64,000 bases of DNA from an uncultured Flavobacteriaceae bacterium (GTDB taxonomy: Bacteria; Bacteroidota; Bacteroidia; Flavobacteriales; Flavobacteriaceae). Below, piece by piece: positions 44,812-56,190 of this stretch (positions are counted from its first letter, which is position 1; each line of letters starts with the position of its first letter). The stretch lies in the NCBI GenBank assembly GCA_947489085.1, contig CANLCJ010000008.1, positions 43,481 through 107,480 of the forward strand. The letters are read 5' to 3'. The position numbers were made by a program, and so were the translations under genes. Below the pieces are notes generated by a model. The model searched no databases, was not told the origin of the DNA, and was given only the letters and a program-made list of their open reading frames with translations.

Positions 44812-45732
44812 TTATACTAATTCAAATTGTGTTAATTCCTTAAATTTTAGCAGCCTGCTTTTAACATCATCGCTGCTTAATGTTTCCATACGTTCAGTAC
44901 CAAACTTCTCTACACAAAAGGAGGCTAATACAGAGCCATAAACTACTGCATTTTTTATGGCGTTAAACGAATAGTCACTTGTGCTTGCCAAATACCCAGT
45001 AAAGGCACCAGCAAATGTATCTCCAGCTCCAGTTGGATCGAAAACAGTTTCTAAAGGTAAAGCAGGAGCAGAAAATATTTGACCATTATGAAATAATAAT
45101 GCACCGTGTTCTCCTTTTTTAATTACCACGTATTTAGGCCCCATTTTGTGTATTTTTTGGGCTGCAGTTACCAAGGCGTATTCTCCTGTTAGTTGTCTGG
45201 CTTCTTCGTCGTTAATTGTTATAACATCTACACGTTTAATTACGTTAATTAAATCGTCCAGAGCACAGTCCATCCAAAAATTCATGGTATCTAACACTAC
45301 CAATTTAGGAGTGTTTTCCATTTGGTCTAAAACACTGGCTTGCACTAATGGATGTAGGTTACCTAGCATAACAACTTCTGCATTGGTATAAGCTTTTGGT
45401 ACAACGGGATTAAAATCGGCCAGAGTATTTAGTTCTGTTGCTAAAGTATCCCTGTTATTCATGTTATTATGGTATTTTCCACTCCAAAAGAACGTTTTAC
45501 CATCTTTAACAACTTCTATTCCAGATGTGTCAAGGTTTTTACCTTTTAGTAGGTCTAAGTGTTTTTGGGGAAAGTCTCCTCCAACTACAGATACTAGAGC
45601 AGCATCTACATTAAAATGAGATGCAGAGAGACCAATATAAGTGGCGGCACCACCTAATATTTTATCTGTTTTTCCAAATGGTGTTTCAATAGCATCGAAA
45701 GCTACTGTACCAACAATTACTAGTTTGTTCAT
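44812..45732 (-). CDS. PfkB family carbohydrate kinase
   Basis: A ribokinase-fold sugar or nucleoside kinase (306 aa). Signatures are LGGAATYIGLSASHF near the N-terminus and DPTGAGDTFAGAFTGYLA at the C-terminus, which holds the catalytic Asp and anion hole. The substrate is unknown; in flavobacteria such a kinase is commonly beside the purF-like gene, suggesting a nucleoside or ribose phosphate. The start is ATG 45732 (MNKLVIVGTVAFD), not the TTG five codons earlier. A TATATTTG element lies 23 nt upstream. Confidence 0.88.
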   Translation of the reverse strand: MNKLVIVGTVAFDAIETPFGKTDKILGGAATYIGLSASHFNVDAALVSVVGGDFPQKHLDLLKGKNLDTSGIEVVKDGKTFFWSGKYHNNMNNRDTLATELNTLADFNPVVPKAYTNAEVVMLGNLHPLVQASVLDQMENTPKLVVLDTMNFWMDCALDDLINVIKRVDVITINDEEARQLTGEYALVTAAQKIHKMGPKYVVIKKGEHGALLFHNGQIFSAPALPLETVFDPTGAGDTFAGAFTGYLASTSDYSFNAIKNAVVYGSVLASFCVEKFGTERMETLSSDDVKSRLLKFKELTQFELV

Positions 45733-45754
45733 AAAGGGCGTCCTCAATTTTTTG

Positions 45755-45762
45755 CAAATATA
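45755..45762 (-). promoter_or_regulatory. -7 element for the PfkB kinase gene
   Basis: On the minus strand TATATTTG fits TAnnTTTG, with the ATG 23 nt further on. Confidence 0.55.
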
Positions 45763-46151
45763 AGTGTTTTGCCGCGTTTAAGGTTAAAAAACCAAAAATA
45801 TGCACATGTTAGCTCATAGCGTTATATGTTTGTAATACGGGCAGTAATCTTTTACAATTAACTCTGCTGAACGTTTTAATACGCATTATAATGGATAGCA
45901 GAATGTGTGGCACTTATATCTTCTAGAAGTAGGGGTAATTTTGAATCCAATTTAAGAAGGCACGTTTTTACAAATTCCACAATTTACAAATCTGTATGAT
46001 GACGGCATTTTTTGGTCGAGCCGATAAGGGGTGCGTGTTGTTTTTAAGAATAATAAGACAAGGTGTTCCGTCTAGTTATTGAATTAAAGAAGGACGTTTC
46101 GCAGATCTATTTCGCGTAGCAAGGTTTTAAAGGTGTCTTAAAAATAACAGG
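45763..46151. other. Intergenic region without recognised features
   Basis: About 390 bp between the kinase promoter and the RNase H stop. Neither strand has a supported gene, strong hairpin or repeat. Confidence 0.4.
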
Positions 46152-46793
46152 TTATTTACGCCCAAAGTCTGCAGGAATTTCCCCCCACGCTTTAGTTTCC
46201 CATTTTACAATAACTGTAGTGTAACTGTTATTGTTTAGCCACTGTATGGCACGATCTACCAAATCGAATATAGGTTTGTTTTTTAAATTGCGTTCCAGTT
46301 TAGTATTGCATTTTTTCTTTTTTACCCAACTCATTGCTGTTCGCGAATCGGTATATATAATGCGATCACTTTTATTGTTTTTTAATAGCGCAAGACCGTG
46401 TACAAGTGCTAGAAACTCACCAATATTATTAGTACCTTGTTCGAAAGGCCCTTGAATGAATAGCTGTTTTTTTGTTTTTGTGTCTACGCCGCGGTACTCC
46501 ATAATACCTGGATTGCCACTAGAAGCAGCATCTACAGCTATGGAATTATAATTGGGTAGCCCTATTTTTTGAAGCTGTTCTGGAGATAATTCGCTTTTAG
46601 AAGCTTTATTCTTGCCGATATAGTCGAAATAGTTGCCTTCTAAAGCGGCTTTTGCCGCTTGTAGGGTGTCGAAAGCTTTATATTGTGCGCCTTGATAATC
46701 TTTAATTTGTTTTTTGCAAACGTTCCAAGATTCAAAAACTCCAGTTTGATGTCCTTTCCAAACGGTATAATATTTCTTTTTCTTTTTAGCCAT
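46152..46793 (-). CDS. rnhA: Ribonuclease HI with N-terminal hybrid-binding (viroplasmin) domain
   Basis: Degrades RNA in RNA-DNA hybrids. Residues 1-55 are the caulimovirus viroplasmin/HBD domain (YYTVWKGHQTGVFESWNVCK, then GAQYKAFDT), as in eukaryotic-type RNase H1. Residues ~75-213 are the catalytic domain with the four acidic residues in VDAASSGNPG, NNIGEFLAL, IYTDSRTA and PADFGRK. The 213-aa length fits. It overlaps the end of the upstream GNAT gene by 8 bp. Confidence 0.92.
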   Translation of the reverse strand: MAKKKKKYYTVWKGHQTGVFESWNVCKKQIKDYQGAQYKAFDTLQAAKAALEGNYFDYIGKNKASKSELSPEQLQKIGLPNYNSIAVDAASSGNPGIMEYRGVDTKTKKQLFIQGPFEQGTNNIGEFLALVHGLALLKNNKSDRIIYTDSRTAMSWVKKKKCNTKLERNLKNKPIFDLVDRAIQWLNNNSYTTVIVKWETKAWGEIPADFGRK

Positions 46794-47217
46794 GTAGTGT
46801 TTTAGAGAAATAAATTCTACGGTGCTCTTTGGGGTAATTAGTCATTTCCCCTATAGGTTGGTAGTCGTTTTTTAAATAAAATCCTTCGGCTTGGAAGTCA
46901 AAAGTATCTACCATTGCAGTGTAGACGCCTTTTTCTATGGCCATACTTTCTATATGTTTTAAAAGCTGTGTGCCAACCCCTTGCTTGCGGTGCGTATCTT
47001 TTACCCAAAGTATTTTTATTTCAAGGCCATTCCAATATCCAATACCTCCCAAAACCCCTCCAATATCAATACCATTGGTGTCTTTCATAACAAATTCTAG
47101 GGGAGTCCATACTGGAGCAATTGCAGCAACTTTACTTAAGTTATAGCTATTAAGACCATCTATAATGGTTTTTTTGTCTTTAGAAGTACAGGTGTTAATA
47201 GTTATGTTATTCATCAT
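46786..47217 (-). CDS. GNAT family N-acetyltransferase
   Basis: A 143-aa single-domain acetyltransferase. The acetyl-CoA loop is HRKQGVGTQLLKHIE (R-x-x-G-x-G), preceded by the beta4 strand EIKILWVKD and followed by DFQAEGFYLKNDY (motif B). The substrate is unknown. It overlaps purN by the ATGA junction at 47214-47217 and rnhA at its other end, so purN-GNAT-rnhA are one translationally coupled operon. Confidence 0.87.
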   Translation of the reverse strand: MMNNITINTCTSKDKKTIIDGLNSYNLSKVAAIAPVWTPLEFVMKDTNGIDIGGVLGGIGYWNGLEIKILWVKDTHRKQGVGTQLLKHIESMAIEKGVYTAMVDTFDFQAEGFYLKNDYQPIGEMTNYPKEHRRIYFSKTLHG

Positions 47218-47780
47218 TGGTTTAAAAGTGTTGCAACAACCTTAGGAAAGTGTTCCATTTCTAACTCATGAATTTTATTAGCGACATCTTTAGCAGTATC
47301 CTGAGACGTAACGTTGCATTTAGCTTGAAAAATAATGGCGCCTTCATCGTAGTTTTCGTTTACATAATGTATGGTAATACCTGTTTCAGACTCTTTATTT
47401 GCAACAACAGCTTCATGAACGTGCATGCCATACATGCCTTTTCCACCATATTTTGGTAATAGAGCAGGGTGCACATTAATAACTTTATTAGGAAACGCAT
47501 TGATAATAAACTCCGGAAATTTCCATAAAAACCCAGCCAAAACAATTAAGTCGGGCTTCGACGCTTTCAAAATGTTTAAAACATCTTCTGTTTTACTAAA
47601 GGCTACTCTATTAAAGGAAAGAGCGCTTACCTTTAAGTTTTTTGCTCTGTCTAACACTTTGGCATGAGGATTGTTACAGAGTATTTGAATAACAGAAGCA
47701 TTATCGCTGTTGTGAAAAAACTTAATTAAATTTTCAGCATTAGTACCTCCTCCAGACGCAAAAATTACAATACGTTTCAT
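47214..47780 (-). CDS. purN: Phosphoribosylglycinamide formyltransferase
   Basis: Transfers formyl from 10-formyl-THF to GAR in purine synthesis. The start is set at ATG 47780 (MKRIVIFASGGGTNAENLI), removing 12 unlikely residues. The catalytic region has NVHPALLPKYGGKGMYG and the later motif HYVNENYDEGAIIFQ with the conserved Asp. The 188-aa length is normal. It is divergent from acpP. Confidence 0.93.
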   Translation of the reverse strand: MKRIVIFASGGGTNAENLIKFFHNSDNASVIQILCNNPHAKVLDRAKNLKVSALSFNRVAFSKTEDVLNILKASKPDLIVLAGFLWKFPEFIINAFPNKVINVHPALLPKYGGKGMYGMHVHEAVVANKESETGITIHYVNENYDEGAIIFQAKCNVTSQDTAKDVANKIHELEMEHFPKVVATLLNQ

Positions 47781-47930
47781 ATTACAGACTATAGTGTTAA
47801 AGATTATTCGAAACAAAAAAAAGAATAATAATTAACAATTAGAAGGCAATCCCAAAATACTTAGTTTTAATTTTTTTAAAATATAAAATCACATTTTTGA
47901 GCTAAAAGTGTGTATTAAAATAAAGTTTTT

Positions 47931-47938
47931 TATTTTTG
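47931..47938 (+). promoter_or_regulatory. -7 element for acpP-fabF
   Basis: TATTTTTG fits TAnnTTTG, 32 nt before the acpP ATG, as expected for a strongly expressed operon. Confidence 0.55.
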
Positions 47939-47970
47939 CCAACTAATTAAACCTTTAAAATTAAAAGATT

Positions 47971-48204
47971 ATGTCAGACATTGCATCAAGAGTAAAAGCG
48001 ATTATCGTAGACAAGTTAGGTGTTGATGAGAATGAAGTTGTAGCAGAAGCTAGCTTTACAAACGATTTAGGAGCGGACTCTTTAGACACTGTAGAATTAA
48101 TTATGGAATTCGAAAAAGAATTCGATATCCAAATACCAGACGACCAAGCTGAAAACATAGCAACTGTAGGTCAAGCGATTTCTTATATAGAAGAAGCAAA
48201 ATAA
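47971..48204 (+). CDS. acpP: Acyl carrier protein
   Basis: A 77-aa acidic four-helix protein carrying the growing acyl chain on phosphopantetheine. The attachment site is Ser37 in [13 protein letters not shown]. It is followed 11 bp later by fabF, the standard order. Confidence 0.97.
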   Translation: MSDIASRVKAIIVDKLGVDENEVVAEASFTNDLGADSLDTVELIMEFEKEFDIQIPDDQAENIATVGQAISYIEEAK

Positions 48205-48215
48205 GAAAATAATTT

Positions 48216-49466
48216 ATGGAATTAAAGCGAGTTGTAGTCACAGGATTAGGGGCTTTAACACCTATTGGCAATACCAAAGACGATTATTGGGAAGGCTTAA
48301 TTAGTGGTAAGAGTGGTGCTGCGCCTATAACATATTATGACACTAAAAAATTTAAAACCAAATTCGCTTGCGAATTAAAGGATTTTAAAGTTACCGATTT
48401 TATAGATCGAAAAGAGTCTCGAAGAATGGATAAGTTTGCGCAGTATGCAATGGTTGCTGCCGACGAGGCTATTTTGGATTCTAAACTCGATTTAGATGCG
48501 GTTAACAAATTACGAGTAGGTGTTATATGGGGAGCAGGTATTGGCGGCCTAGAAACATTTCAGCAAGAAGTACTTAATTTTGCTAGTGGAGACGGCACAC
48601 CAAGATTTAATCCTTTCTTTATTCCTAAAATGATAGCGGATATTGCCCCGGGTAATATTTCCATAAAACATGGTTTTATGGGACCTAATTATACCACAGT
48701 ATCTGCATGTGCCTCTTCTGCCAATGCATTATTCGATGCGTTAAACTCTATTCGTTTAGGGCATACCGATGTTGTGGTTACAGGTGGAAGTGAAGCTGCT
48801 GTTACTATAGCAGGTATGGGAGGGTTTAATGCCATGCACGCGTTATCTACTAGAAACGAAAGCCCAGAAACAGCCTCTCGACCATTCGATGGTACTAGAG
48901 ATGGTTTTGTTTTAGGAGAAGGTGCAGGTGCACTAATTCTAGAAGAATACGAGCATGCAAAAGCCAGAGGCGCTAAAATATATGCTGAAGTTGCTGGCGG
49001 AGGTTTATCTTCGGATGCACACCACATGACAGCACCTCACCCAGAAGGTATAGGCGTTACAGCAGTAATGAAAAATTGTTTAGAAAACGCAGGCCTTAAA
49101 CCAGAAGATGTAGATCATATCAACACACACGGTACATCTACACCTTTGGGAGACGTTGCAGAGCTAAAAGCAATATCTAAAGTGTTTGGCGCACATGCAA
49201 AAAACATAAATATTAATTCTACAAAATCTATGACGGGGCACTTATTAGGAGCAGCCGGAGCTATAGAAGCTATAGCGAGTATACTTGCTATAGAAAATGG
49301 AATTATTCCACCAACAATAAATCATGAAGTTGTTGATGAGAATATCGATCCAGAATTAAATTTAACGCTTAATACAGCCCAAAAAAGGGATGTAAAAGTA
49401 GCTATGAGTAATACATTTGGATTTGGCGGTCACAACGCTTGTGTAGTATTCAAAAAATTAGACTAA
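48216..49466 (+). CDS. fabF: 3-oxoacyl-ACP synthase II
   Basis: Elongating condensing enzyme of fatty-acid synthesis (416 aa). The catalytic Cys165 is in TVSACASSANALF. The two His are in INTHGTSTPLGD and KSMTGHLLGAAGAIE, and the C-terminal GFGGHN loop is present. It sits between acpP and rnc. Confidence 0.96.
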   Translation: MELKRVVVTGLGALTPIGNTKDDYWEGLISGKSGAAPITYYDTKKFKTKFACELKDFKVTDFIDRKESRRMDKFAQYAMVAADEAILDSKLDLDAVNKLRVGVIWGAGIGGLETFQQEVLNFASGDGTPRFNPFFIPKMIADIAPGNISIKHGFMGPNYTTVSACASSANALFDALNSIRLGHTDVVVTGGSEAAVTIAGMGGFNAMHALSTRNESPETASRPFDGTRDGFVLGEGAGALILEEYEHAKARGAKIYAEVAGGGLSSDAHHMTAPHPEGIGVTAVMKNCLENAGLKPEDVDHINTHGTSTPLGDVAELKAISKVFGAHAKNININSTKSMTGHLLGAAGAIEAIASILAIENGIIPPTINHEVVDENIDPELNLTLNTAQKRDVKVAMSNTFGFGGHNACVVFKKLD

Positions 49467-49473
49467 ATCCCGA

Positions 49474-50217
49474 ATGAAAATCATTCGTAACATACTAAAT
49501 TCCCGTTCTAAAAAAAACGGGAATTTTTTTATACAATTATCTCAAATATTAGGATACAAGCCTAGAAATATAGAGGTGTATACCAAAGCATTTACGCACC
49601 GTTCTATGAATTTAAAGGACGAAGAGGGTAATGCTATAAATTACGAGCGCTTAGAGTTTTTAGGAGACGCTATGTTAAGCGCTGTTATAGCGTCGCACCT
49701 GTTTCAAGAAGTGCCAGGAGGCGATGAGGGCTATCTTACTAAAATGCGTTCTAAAATAGTAAGCAGAGAGCATTTAAATGAGTTGGGGAAAGAACTAAAA
49801 CTCATTAATTTAGTAGAAAGCAAAATACCCGAGGGACAATTTGGGGATAATATACATGGTAACCTTTTCGAAGCCTTAGTAGGTGCTATTTTTTTAGATA
49901 AAGGCTACAAGTATTGCGAAAAATTTATTTATAAACGCGTTATTATACCTCACGTAGATATTACACAGCTAGAAGGTAAGGTGATAAGCTATAAAAGCTT
50001 ATTTATAGAATGGTGCCAAAAAGAAAAGAAAATTTTTAAGTACAACGTTTACGACGACACAGGTAATGACGATGTAAGGCACTTTTCGGTTAAACTTTCT
50101 ATAGACAGTAAAGTTATTGCTAAAGCCAGAGCAACCTCAAAGAAAAAAGCAGAAGAAAAAGCCTCGAAAAGGGCCTTTTTCGCCTTTCAAAATAAAATTT
50201 CGAAAATGAAACATTAG
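49474..50217 (+). CDS. rnc: Ribonuclease III
   Basis: A double-stranded-RNA endonuclease for rRNA and mRNA processing. The signature NYERLEFLGDAMLSAVI (residues ~50-66) and the second acidic site GNLFEALVGAIFLD are intact. The C-terminal dsRBD (~175-245) ends in KARATSKKKAEEKASKRAF. The 247-aa length is normal. It starts 7 bp after fabF. Confidence 0.95.
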   Translation: MKIIRNILNSRSKKNGNFFIQLSQILGYKPRNIEVYTKAFTHRSMNLKDEEGNAINYERLEFLGDAMLSAVIASHLFQEVPGGDEGYLTKMRSKIVSREHLNELGKELKLINLVESKIPEGQFGDNIHGNLFEALVGAIFLDKGYKYCEKFIYKRVIIPHVDITQLEGKVISYKSLFIEWCQKEKKIFKYNVYDDTGNDDVRHFSVKLSIDSKVIAKARATSKKKAEEKASKRAFFAFQNKISKMKH

Positions 50218-50328
50218 CCTCTAAAACCGAACTACAACGTTTTAGTTGATAATCTTGGCAAGAAATTAAAATTCGTTTACATCTAACTTTTTTTAGCATT
50301 ATATTTACAATAATTAATAGGTCGGGCT

Positions 50329-50813
50329 ATGACGATACACAAACTTATTCTTGATGATGTTTACGAGGATGTGTCCAGTACTTTAATTGCTTTACATACA
50401 GTAATTGAAGATTATAGAATAGCCTACCTTCTTAATAGATATTTAGAGATAGCTCTCGTCCGGAAACCTAAAGACCTGTATTTTAATAACGGTAGTGTAA
50501 AGTATTCTGTTTTCGAGTTCGAAGATCCTAAAAATCTTGTTATGTGGAATTTAGTTTCTAATGTTTGCACTGTAGAGACAGACGCGAACATAGACCACCA
50601 ATCATTATTTAGTATGCAACACAAAGTTATTAGGAATTACCATTTAATTCCTGAATACAAGAAAGTAAACTATTTTTTAAAGATTGAAAACGAATTTAAT
50701 AACAGTAAAGGCAATCATATTATAAATAACCTCCTTAAGATACAACAAATAGCAATGGCTTATAGTGTGGATATAAGTACATTGAAATCTAAGGAACATT
50801 TAATTTTCGATTA

Positions 50814-50814
<1 letters not shown>
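50329..50814 (+). CDS. IPExxxVDY family protein
   Basis: A 161-aa cytoplasmic protein of a Bacteroidota-specific family named for a conserved motif, here LIPEYKKVNYFLKI, with Asn in place of the Asp. The function is unknown; the place between rnc and pyk is conserved in flavobacteria. Its stop codon TAA shares one base with the pyk ATG, implying translational coupling with pyruvate kinase. Confidence 0.85.
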
Positions 50815-53059
<2,245 letters not shown>

Positions 53060-53630
53060 TCAGGGTTTCTTTTCCTATGATTAATAGTACTAGAAGCAAT
53101 GGTTTGGAATACCTAGTTTATACGTCAATACATTTGTATGTAAAAATTATGCGTTCTAAATAAGGGATTTGACTATAGAAAAGAGTAATGCTGTTTAAAT
53201 TTTTAGCAGCAGTATTTCATTAACGGTATAAGTTTAAAAAATAGCTTGGGTTACAACCTAAACTATTTTTTTAATTTTAAACACAGTAACAAAAAAGGAA
53301 GATTTACTAAATGATGACTTCCCAAAGCGGTTTAAAAGTAACGAGTAGCTTACAGGTTTTTTAAGATAGTGTCTTTTGGATTATAATGAAATACCCAAGG
53401 CTTTAAAATAGTGATCTATTAAAGTGTTAATTCATAGTACACAACTCCCTAAAAAAGAATAGAGCTATAGCACTTTTCATGTGCCAGAAAAATCAAATTT
53501 AAAGGCGTGCCTTACGTCTGGAATAAATTTTCACACTGAAAACTTGGAACTTACCTATTAATTCTTGCATCTTTGCACCAGTACATTGAAAATGTTCTTT
53601 TGAAAATTTTAGAGGCTATGTAACGCAATA
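53060..53630. other. Intergenic gap before the S24-like gene
   Basis: Apart from the hairpin at 53236-53271 I see only ATCTTTGCA at 53569-53577, a near -7 element that recurs at 54341-54349. No supported gene is present. Confidence 0.4.
53236..53271. terminator. Hairpin terminator after the rtcB remnant
   Basis: AAAAAATAGCTTGGGT pairs with the sequence ending CTATTTTTT (16 positions with one mismatch and one G-T) around a TACA loop. It works as a terminator on either strand. Confidence 0.55.
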
Positions 53631-53957
53631 ATGGGTTACATAATGTTTAAAATTATAAATATGAATTGGAAAATTCAGAAATTGAATGCTGGAGTATCCA
53701 TCATTTCAAAAGAGCCTGGTAATTCTATGTTGCCACTTTTAAAATCGAAACAACCTGTGCGCCTAGTGCCTATACGTTGGGACGATTGCGAAAAAGGTGA
53801 TATTGTGTATTGTAAAGTTCGTGGCAACTGTTTTACGCACCTTGTAAAAGGTAAAAACGCTAAAAGAGGGTTGCTAATAGGTAACAATCATGGTAGAATT
53901 AACGGATGGACAAAACATGTGTATGGAAAAGTAGTAGAGATACTGCCAATGTCATAG
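53631..53957 (+). CDS. S24/S26-like peptidase-fold protein
   Basis: A small LexA/signal-peptidase-fold protein of 108 aa without a DNA-binding domain. The serine motif is EPGNSMLPLL, followed by RWDDCEKGDIVYCKV and HLVKGKNAKRG, where the Lys could be the general base, then LIGNNHGRINGW. Phage-repressor-like S24 domains of this size occur alone in Bacteroidota. The true start may be ATG 53661 (MNWKIQKL), giving 98 aa. A near -7 element ATCTTTGCA lies ~55 nt upstream. Its place beside rtcB genes suggests a link to that system. Confidence 0.72.
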   Translation: MGYIMFKIINMNWKIQKLNAGVSIISKEPGNSMLPLLKSKQPVRLVPIRWDDCEKGDIVYCKVRGNCFTHLVKGKNAKRGLLIGNNHGRINGWTKHVYGKVVEILPMS

Positions 53958-54127
53958 ACATTTTAAGAAAACAATTATGCAAAAGGGATTTAAGGATGCC
54001 TTTGCTTTATATATTAAGTAACAAAACACAAAACTTTTAATCTATGTTAGTACAATTTAAAAACATACTGGACGCTAAACAGCGCTTATTGTGGCATTTT
54101 AAATAGGTTAAAACACATTATAGCATT

Positions 54128-54165
54128 AAAAAGCGTCCAAACGAAAAAGTTTGGACGTTTTTTTT
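54128..54165 (+). terminator. Terminator of short unit A
   Basis: Stem CGTCCAAAC/GTTTGGACG (54134-54142 with 54149-54157), extended by A-T pairs, loop GAAAAA, then eight T. It is not preceded by any normal-sized gene. Confidence 0.75.
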
Positions 54166-54496
54166 GCAACTATTTTAAGCTATTGAAAAATCAATCCGCA
54201 ACACTACACTACAAAGTATCAATGTAGTACGTATCTGAAGCTATTTGGATAGGAATTCTGTAGCTTAAATTTAAGCATAACCAACTGGTAATCAGTAAAA
54301 TAAATTTATTTTTTTCTTGCGTAATTCAAAAACCTGTTAGATCTTTGCAGCGCAATACAGCACAAAATTATTTAAAAACGAAGTAGATGTTAATTATAAA
54401 ATCAACACATGTTATGTTAATAGAACAAGGTTCTATAGGGCATAAGCTTCGCGACTACTTTCCAAGTTAATACAATATAGGTATCCTTATGAAAGC

Positions 54497-54529
54497 GTCC
54501 GAAGCCCACAAATGTTTCGGACTTTTTTT
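54497..54529 (+). terminator. Terminator of short unit B
   Basis: Stem GTCCGAAGC/GTTTCGGAC (54497-54505 with 54514-54522, one G-T pair) and seven T. It shares AAAGCGTCC with unit A but the stem bases differ with compensation. Confidence 0.7.
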
Positions 54530-54766
54530 ATGTCATTTTTTGGTCATGTTTAATGTTTTCGAAACGCAACTAGAGATTTAATGCTCTGTTCGAACTTATA
54601 ATTCCTTTAGAGAGGAATTGCTGCTTGGTTTGGTTCAAACCATAGCACTACATCATTATATCACAAAGCCAAATACAAACATGATTTTAAATGTGTGTCA
54701 CCTAAGGCATAGTATTAAAAGTTTAAGAGGCTTTACGTAGACTTTAATCTTGTAAAGAACTTTAAA

Positions 54767-56137
54767 ATGAAAACGAATTGGAATATAACATATGAACAAA
54801 ACAACAGTAGTTATGTAAAGCGGGTTGAAACGATTTACAACGAAAACAATAAGCCCACACGTTACAAAGGCACTATAGAATCTATGCTCTATGTGTTTTT
54901 CTCTAAAACGAGCAAAAAAAGATATACTTGGAAAAGAGAAGTCTTTAAGTGTTTGTTGATACATCTGTACCACCAAAAATGCTATGCCTTATTGAGAGAC
55001 TACGGTCATGTACAAGTACTGCATAATATAAGTGCTTTTGGAGATAGATTGGTTAGAGATGTTGCGCATTGGGAAAACAATGCCTTACAAGTTCATGAAC
55101 AGTTAAGCAGTCTCATACAGCATTGTTTTGCAGTATACGAAACACCAAAATTTCTAGAGCATGCATTTTATGGAACAAATAAAATATACATGCTTTGGTA
55201 CGTGCAATTGGGGAGTGGAAAACCAGTAAAAAGTTTATCTCAAAACCCAATAAGGCTGACGCATAAAATGGCTCATGAATTTAGAAATGCACCTGCATTT
55301 TTAGGAGTGCCAGAAGCACTGCGTTATGCACAAGCATTGGGTTTTGGAGCATCACCAGAAGCCGCGAAGACAATCGCTTTTTCAAGATTGGCTCTAATAA
55401 GAGGCGACGAAGAGCCCTTTTGGGAATCCGTAGTGCAATTTTTTGCTAAAGAAAACACCTTGCATACCAATGTATTGGATAGGGTGGTGGATTATTTAGC
55501 TTATAAATACCGTGAAAACAAGGCGTTTTCAATGAAAAATAGAACGTTGAAAGCACTGTGTGATCACAGTGATGAATGGCATTTAGAAGTACATAAAACC
55601 TATTCGGGTAAGCAATTATCGTGGGCGCCTTCTGGTATAGAACCTTTGTATGTTGAAGCAGGTACAAATGCTACAAAAGTTGTGTATAGAACAGTAGAGT
55701 TGCTAAACACTGTTGCATTATATGAAGAAGGTAGCGAAATGCAACATTGTGTTTCTGAGTATGATGAGGACTGTAAGGCTAAACAATGTGCCATATTCTC
55801 TTTGAGAAAGGAAGTTGTGGGACAGCCGGTTGAACATTTGGCAACCTTAGAAATAAACGTGCCTAATTATCATATTGTGCAAGCAAAAGCGAAGTATAAT
55901 CAGGATTTAGATGCTAAATCTGTAGAACTGATAAACCATTGGATTGCACATTCTAAGGTAAGAAGGAAAAACGACATGGCTTATAATGTACCCTACGAAC
56001 AGCGTGCGCATGTTAGAGCTATAGAGCGAAGAACGATGACAGAGGGGTACAGTAGTTCTGTTTGCGAAATTGTTAGAGTGCTGTTTTTAATACTGTATGT
56101 CGTAATACGTGTTTTACTAGCACTGCTATATACTTAA
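54767..56137 (+). CDS. PcfJ-domain protein
   Basis: A 456-aa protein with the PcfJ-like domain at about residues 320-400: LYEEGSEMQHCVSEYDEDC, then CAIFSLRK, HLATLEINVPN and QAKAKYNQDL. PcfJ was named from the conjugative plasmid pCF10; its biochemical role is unknown. The N-terminal ~300 residues are helical without recognised domains. The C-terminal ~20 residues are hydrophobic (IVRVLFLILYVVIRVLLALLY), a likely membrane anchor. It sits 53 bp before the intact rtcB, with a stem-loop in the gap, and is likely part of that operon. Confidence 0.82.
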   Translation: MKTNWNITYEQNNSSYVKRVETIYNENNKPTRYKGTIESMLYVFFSKTSKKRYTWKREVFKCLLIHLYHQKCYALLRDYGHVQVLHNISAFGDRLVRDVAHWENNALQVHEQLSSLIQHCFAVYETPKFLEHAFYGTNKIYMLWYVQLGSGKPVKSLSQNPIRLTHKMAHEFRNAPAFLGVPEALRYAQALGFGASPEAAKTIAFSRLALIRGDEEPFWESVVQFFAKENTLHTNVLDRVVDYLAYKYRENKAFSMKNRTLKALCDHSDEWHLEVHKTYSGKQLSWAPSGIEPLYVEAGTNATKVVYRTVELLNTVALYEEGSEMQHCVSEYDEDCKAKQCAIFSLRKEVVGQPVEHLATLEINVPNYHIVQAKAKYNQDLDAKSVELINHWIAHSKVRRKNDMAYNVPYEQRAHVRAIERRTMTEGYSSSVCEIVRVLFLILYVVIRVLLALLYT

Positions 56138-56140
56138 ACC

Positions 56141-56175
56141 AAAGACGGTAGATTGAAACGCAATGTGCCGTCTTT
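56141..56175 (+). promoter_or_regulatory. Stem-loop between PcfJ gene and rtcB
   Basis: AAAGACGG (56141-56148) pairs with CCGTCTTT (56168-56175); inside, ATTG pairs with CAAT around AAACG, separated by a TAG/GTG internal loop. It lacks a long T-run and ends 15 nt before the rtcB ATG, so it may be an attenuator, an RNA processing site or a weak terminator. Confidence 0.45.
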
Positions 56176-56190
56176 ATAAGACATAAATTT

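Larger units (their letters stand above)
53958..54766. other. 809-bp region with two short hairpin-terminated units and tiny ORFs
   Basis: Two similar units follow each other. Unit A (about 54040-54165) has a 20-codon ORF at 54044-54106 starting ATG-TTA and a terminator with stem CGTCCAAAC. Unit B (about 54341-54529) has a near -7 element ATCTTTGCA, an 18-codon ORF at 54414-54470 starting ATG-TTA and a terminator with stem GTCCGAAGC. Both terminators begin AAAGCGTCC. They may be small non-coding RNAs, leader peptides or small toxins; the peptides themselves do not resemble each other. Confidence 0.4.
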
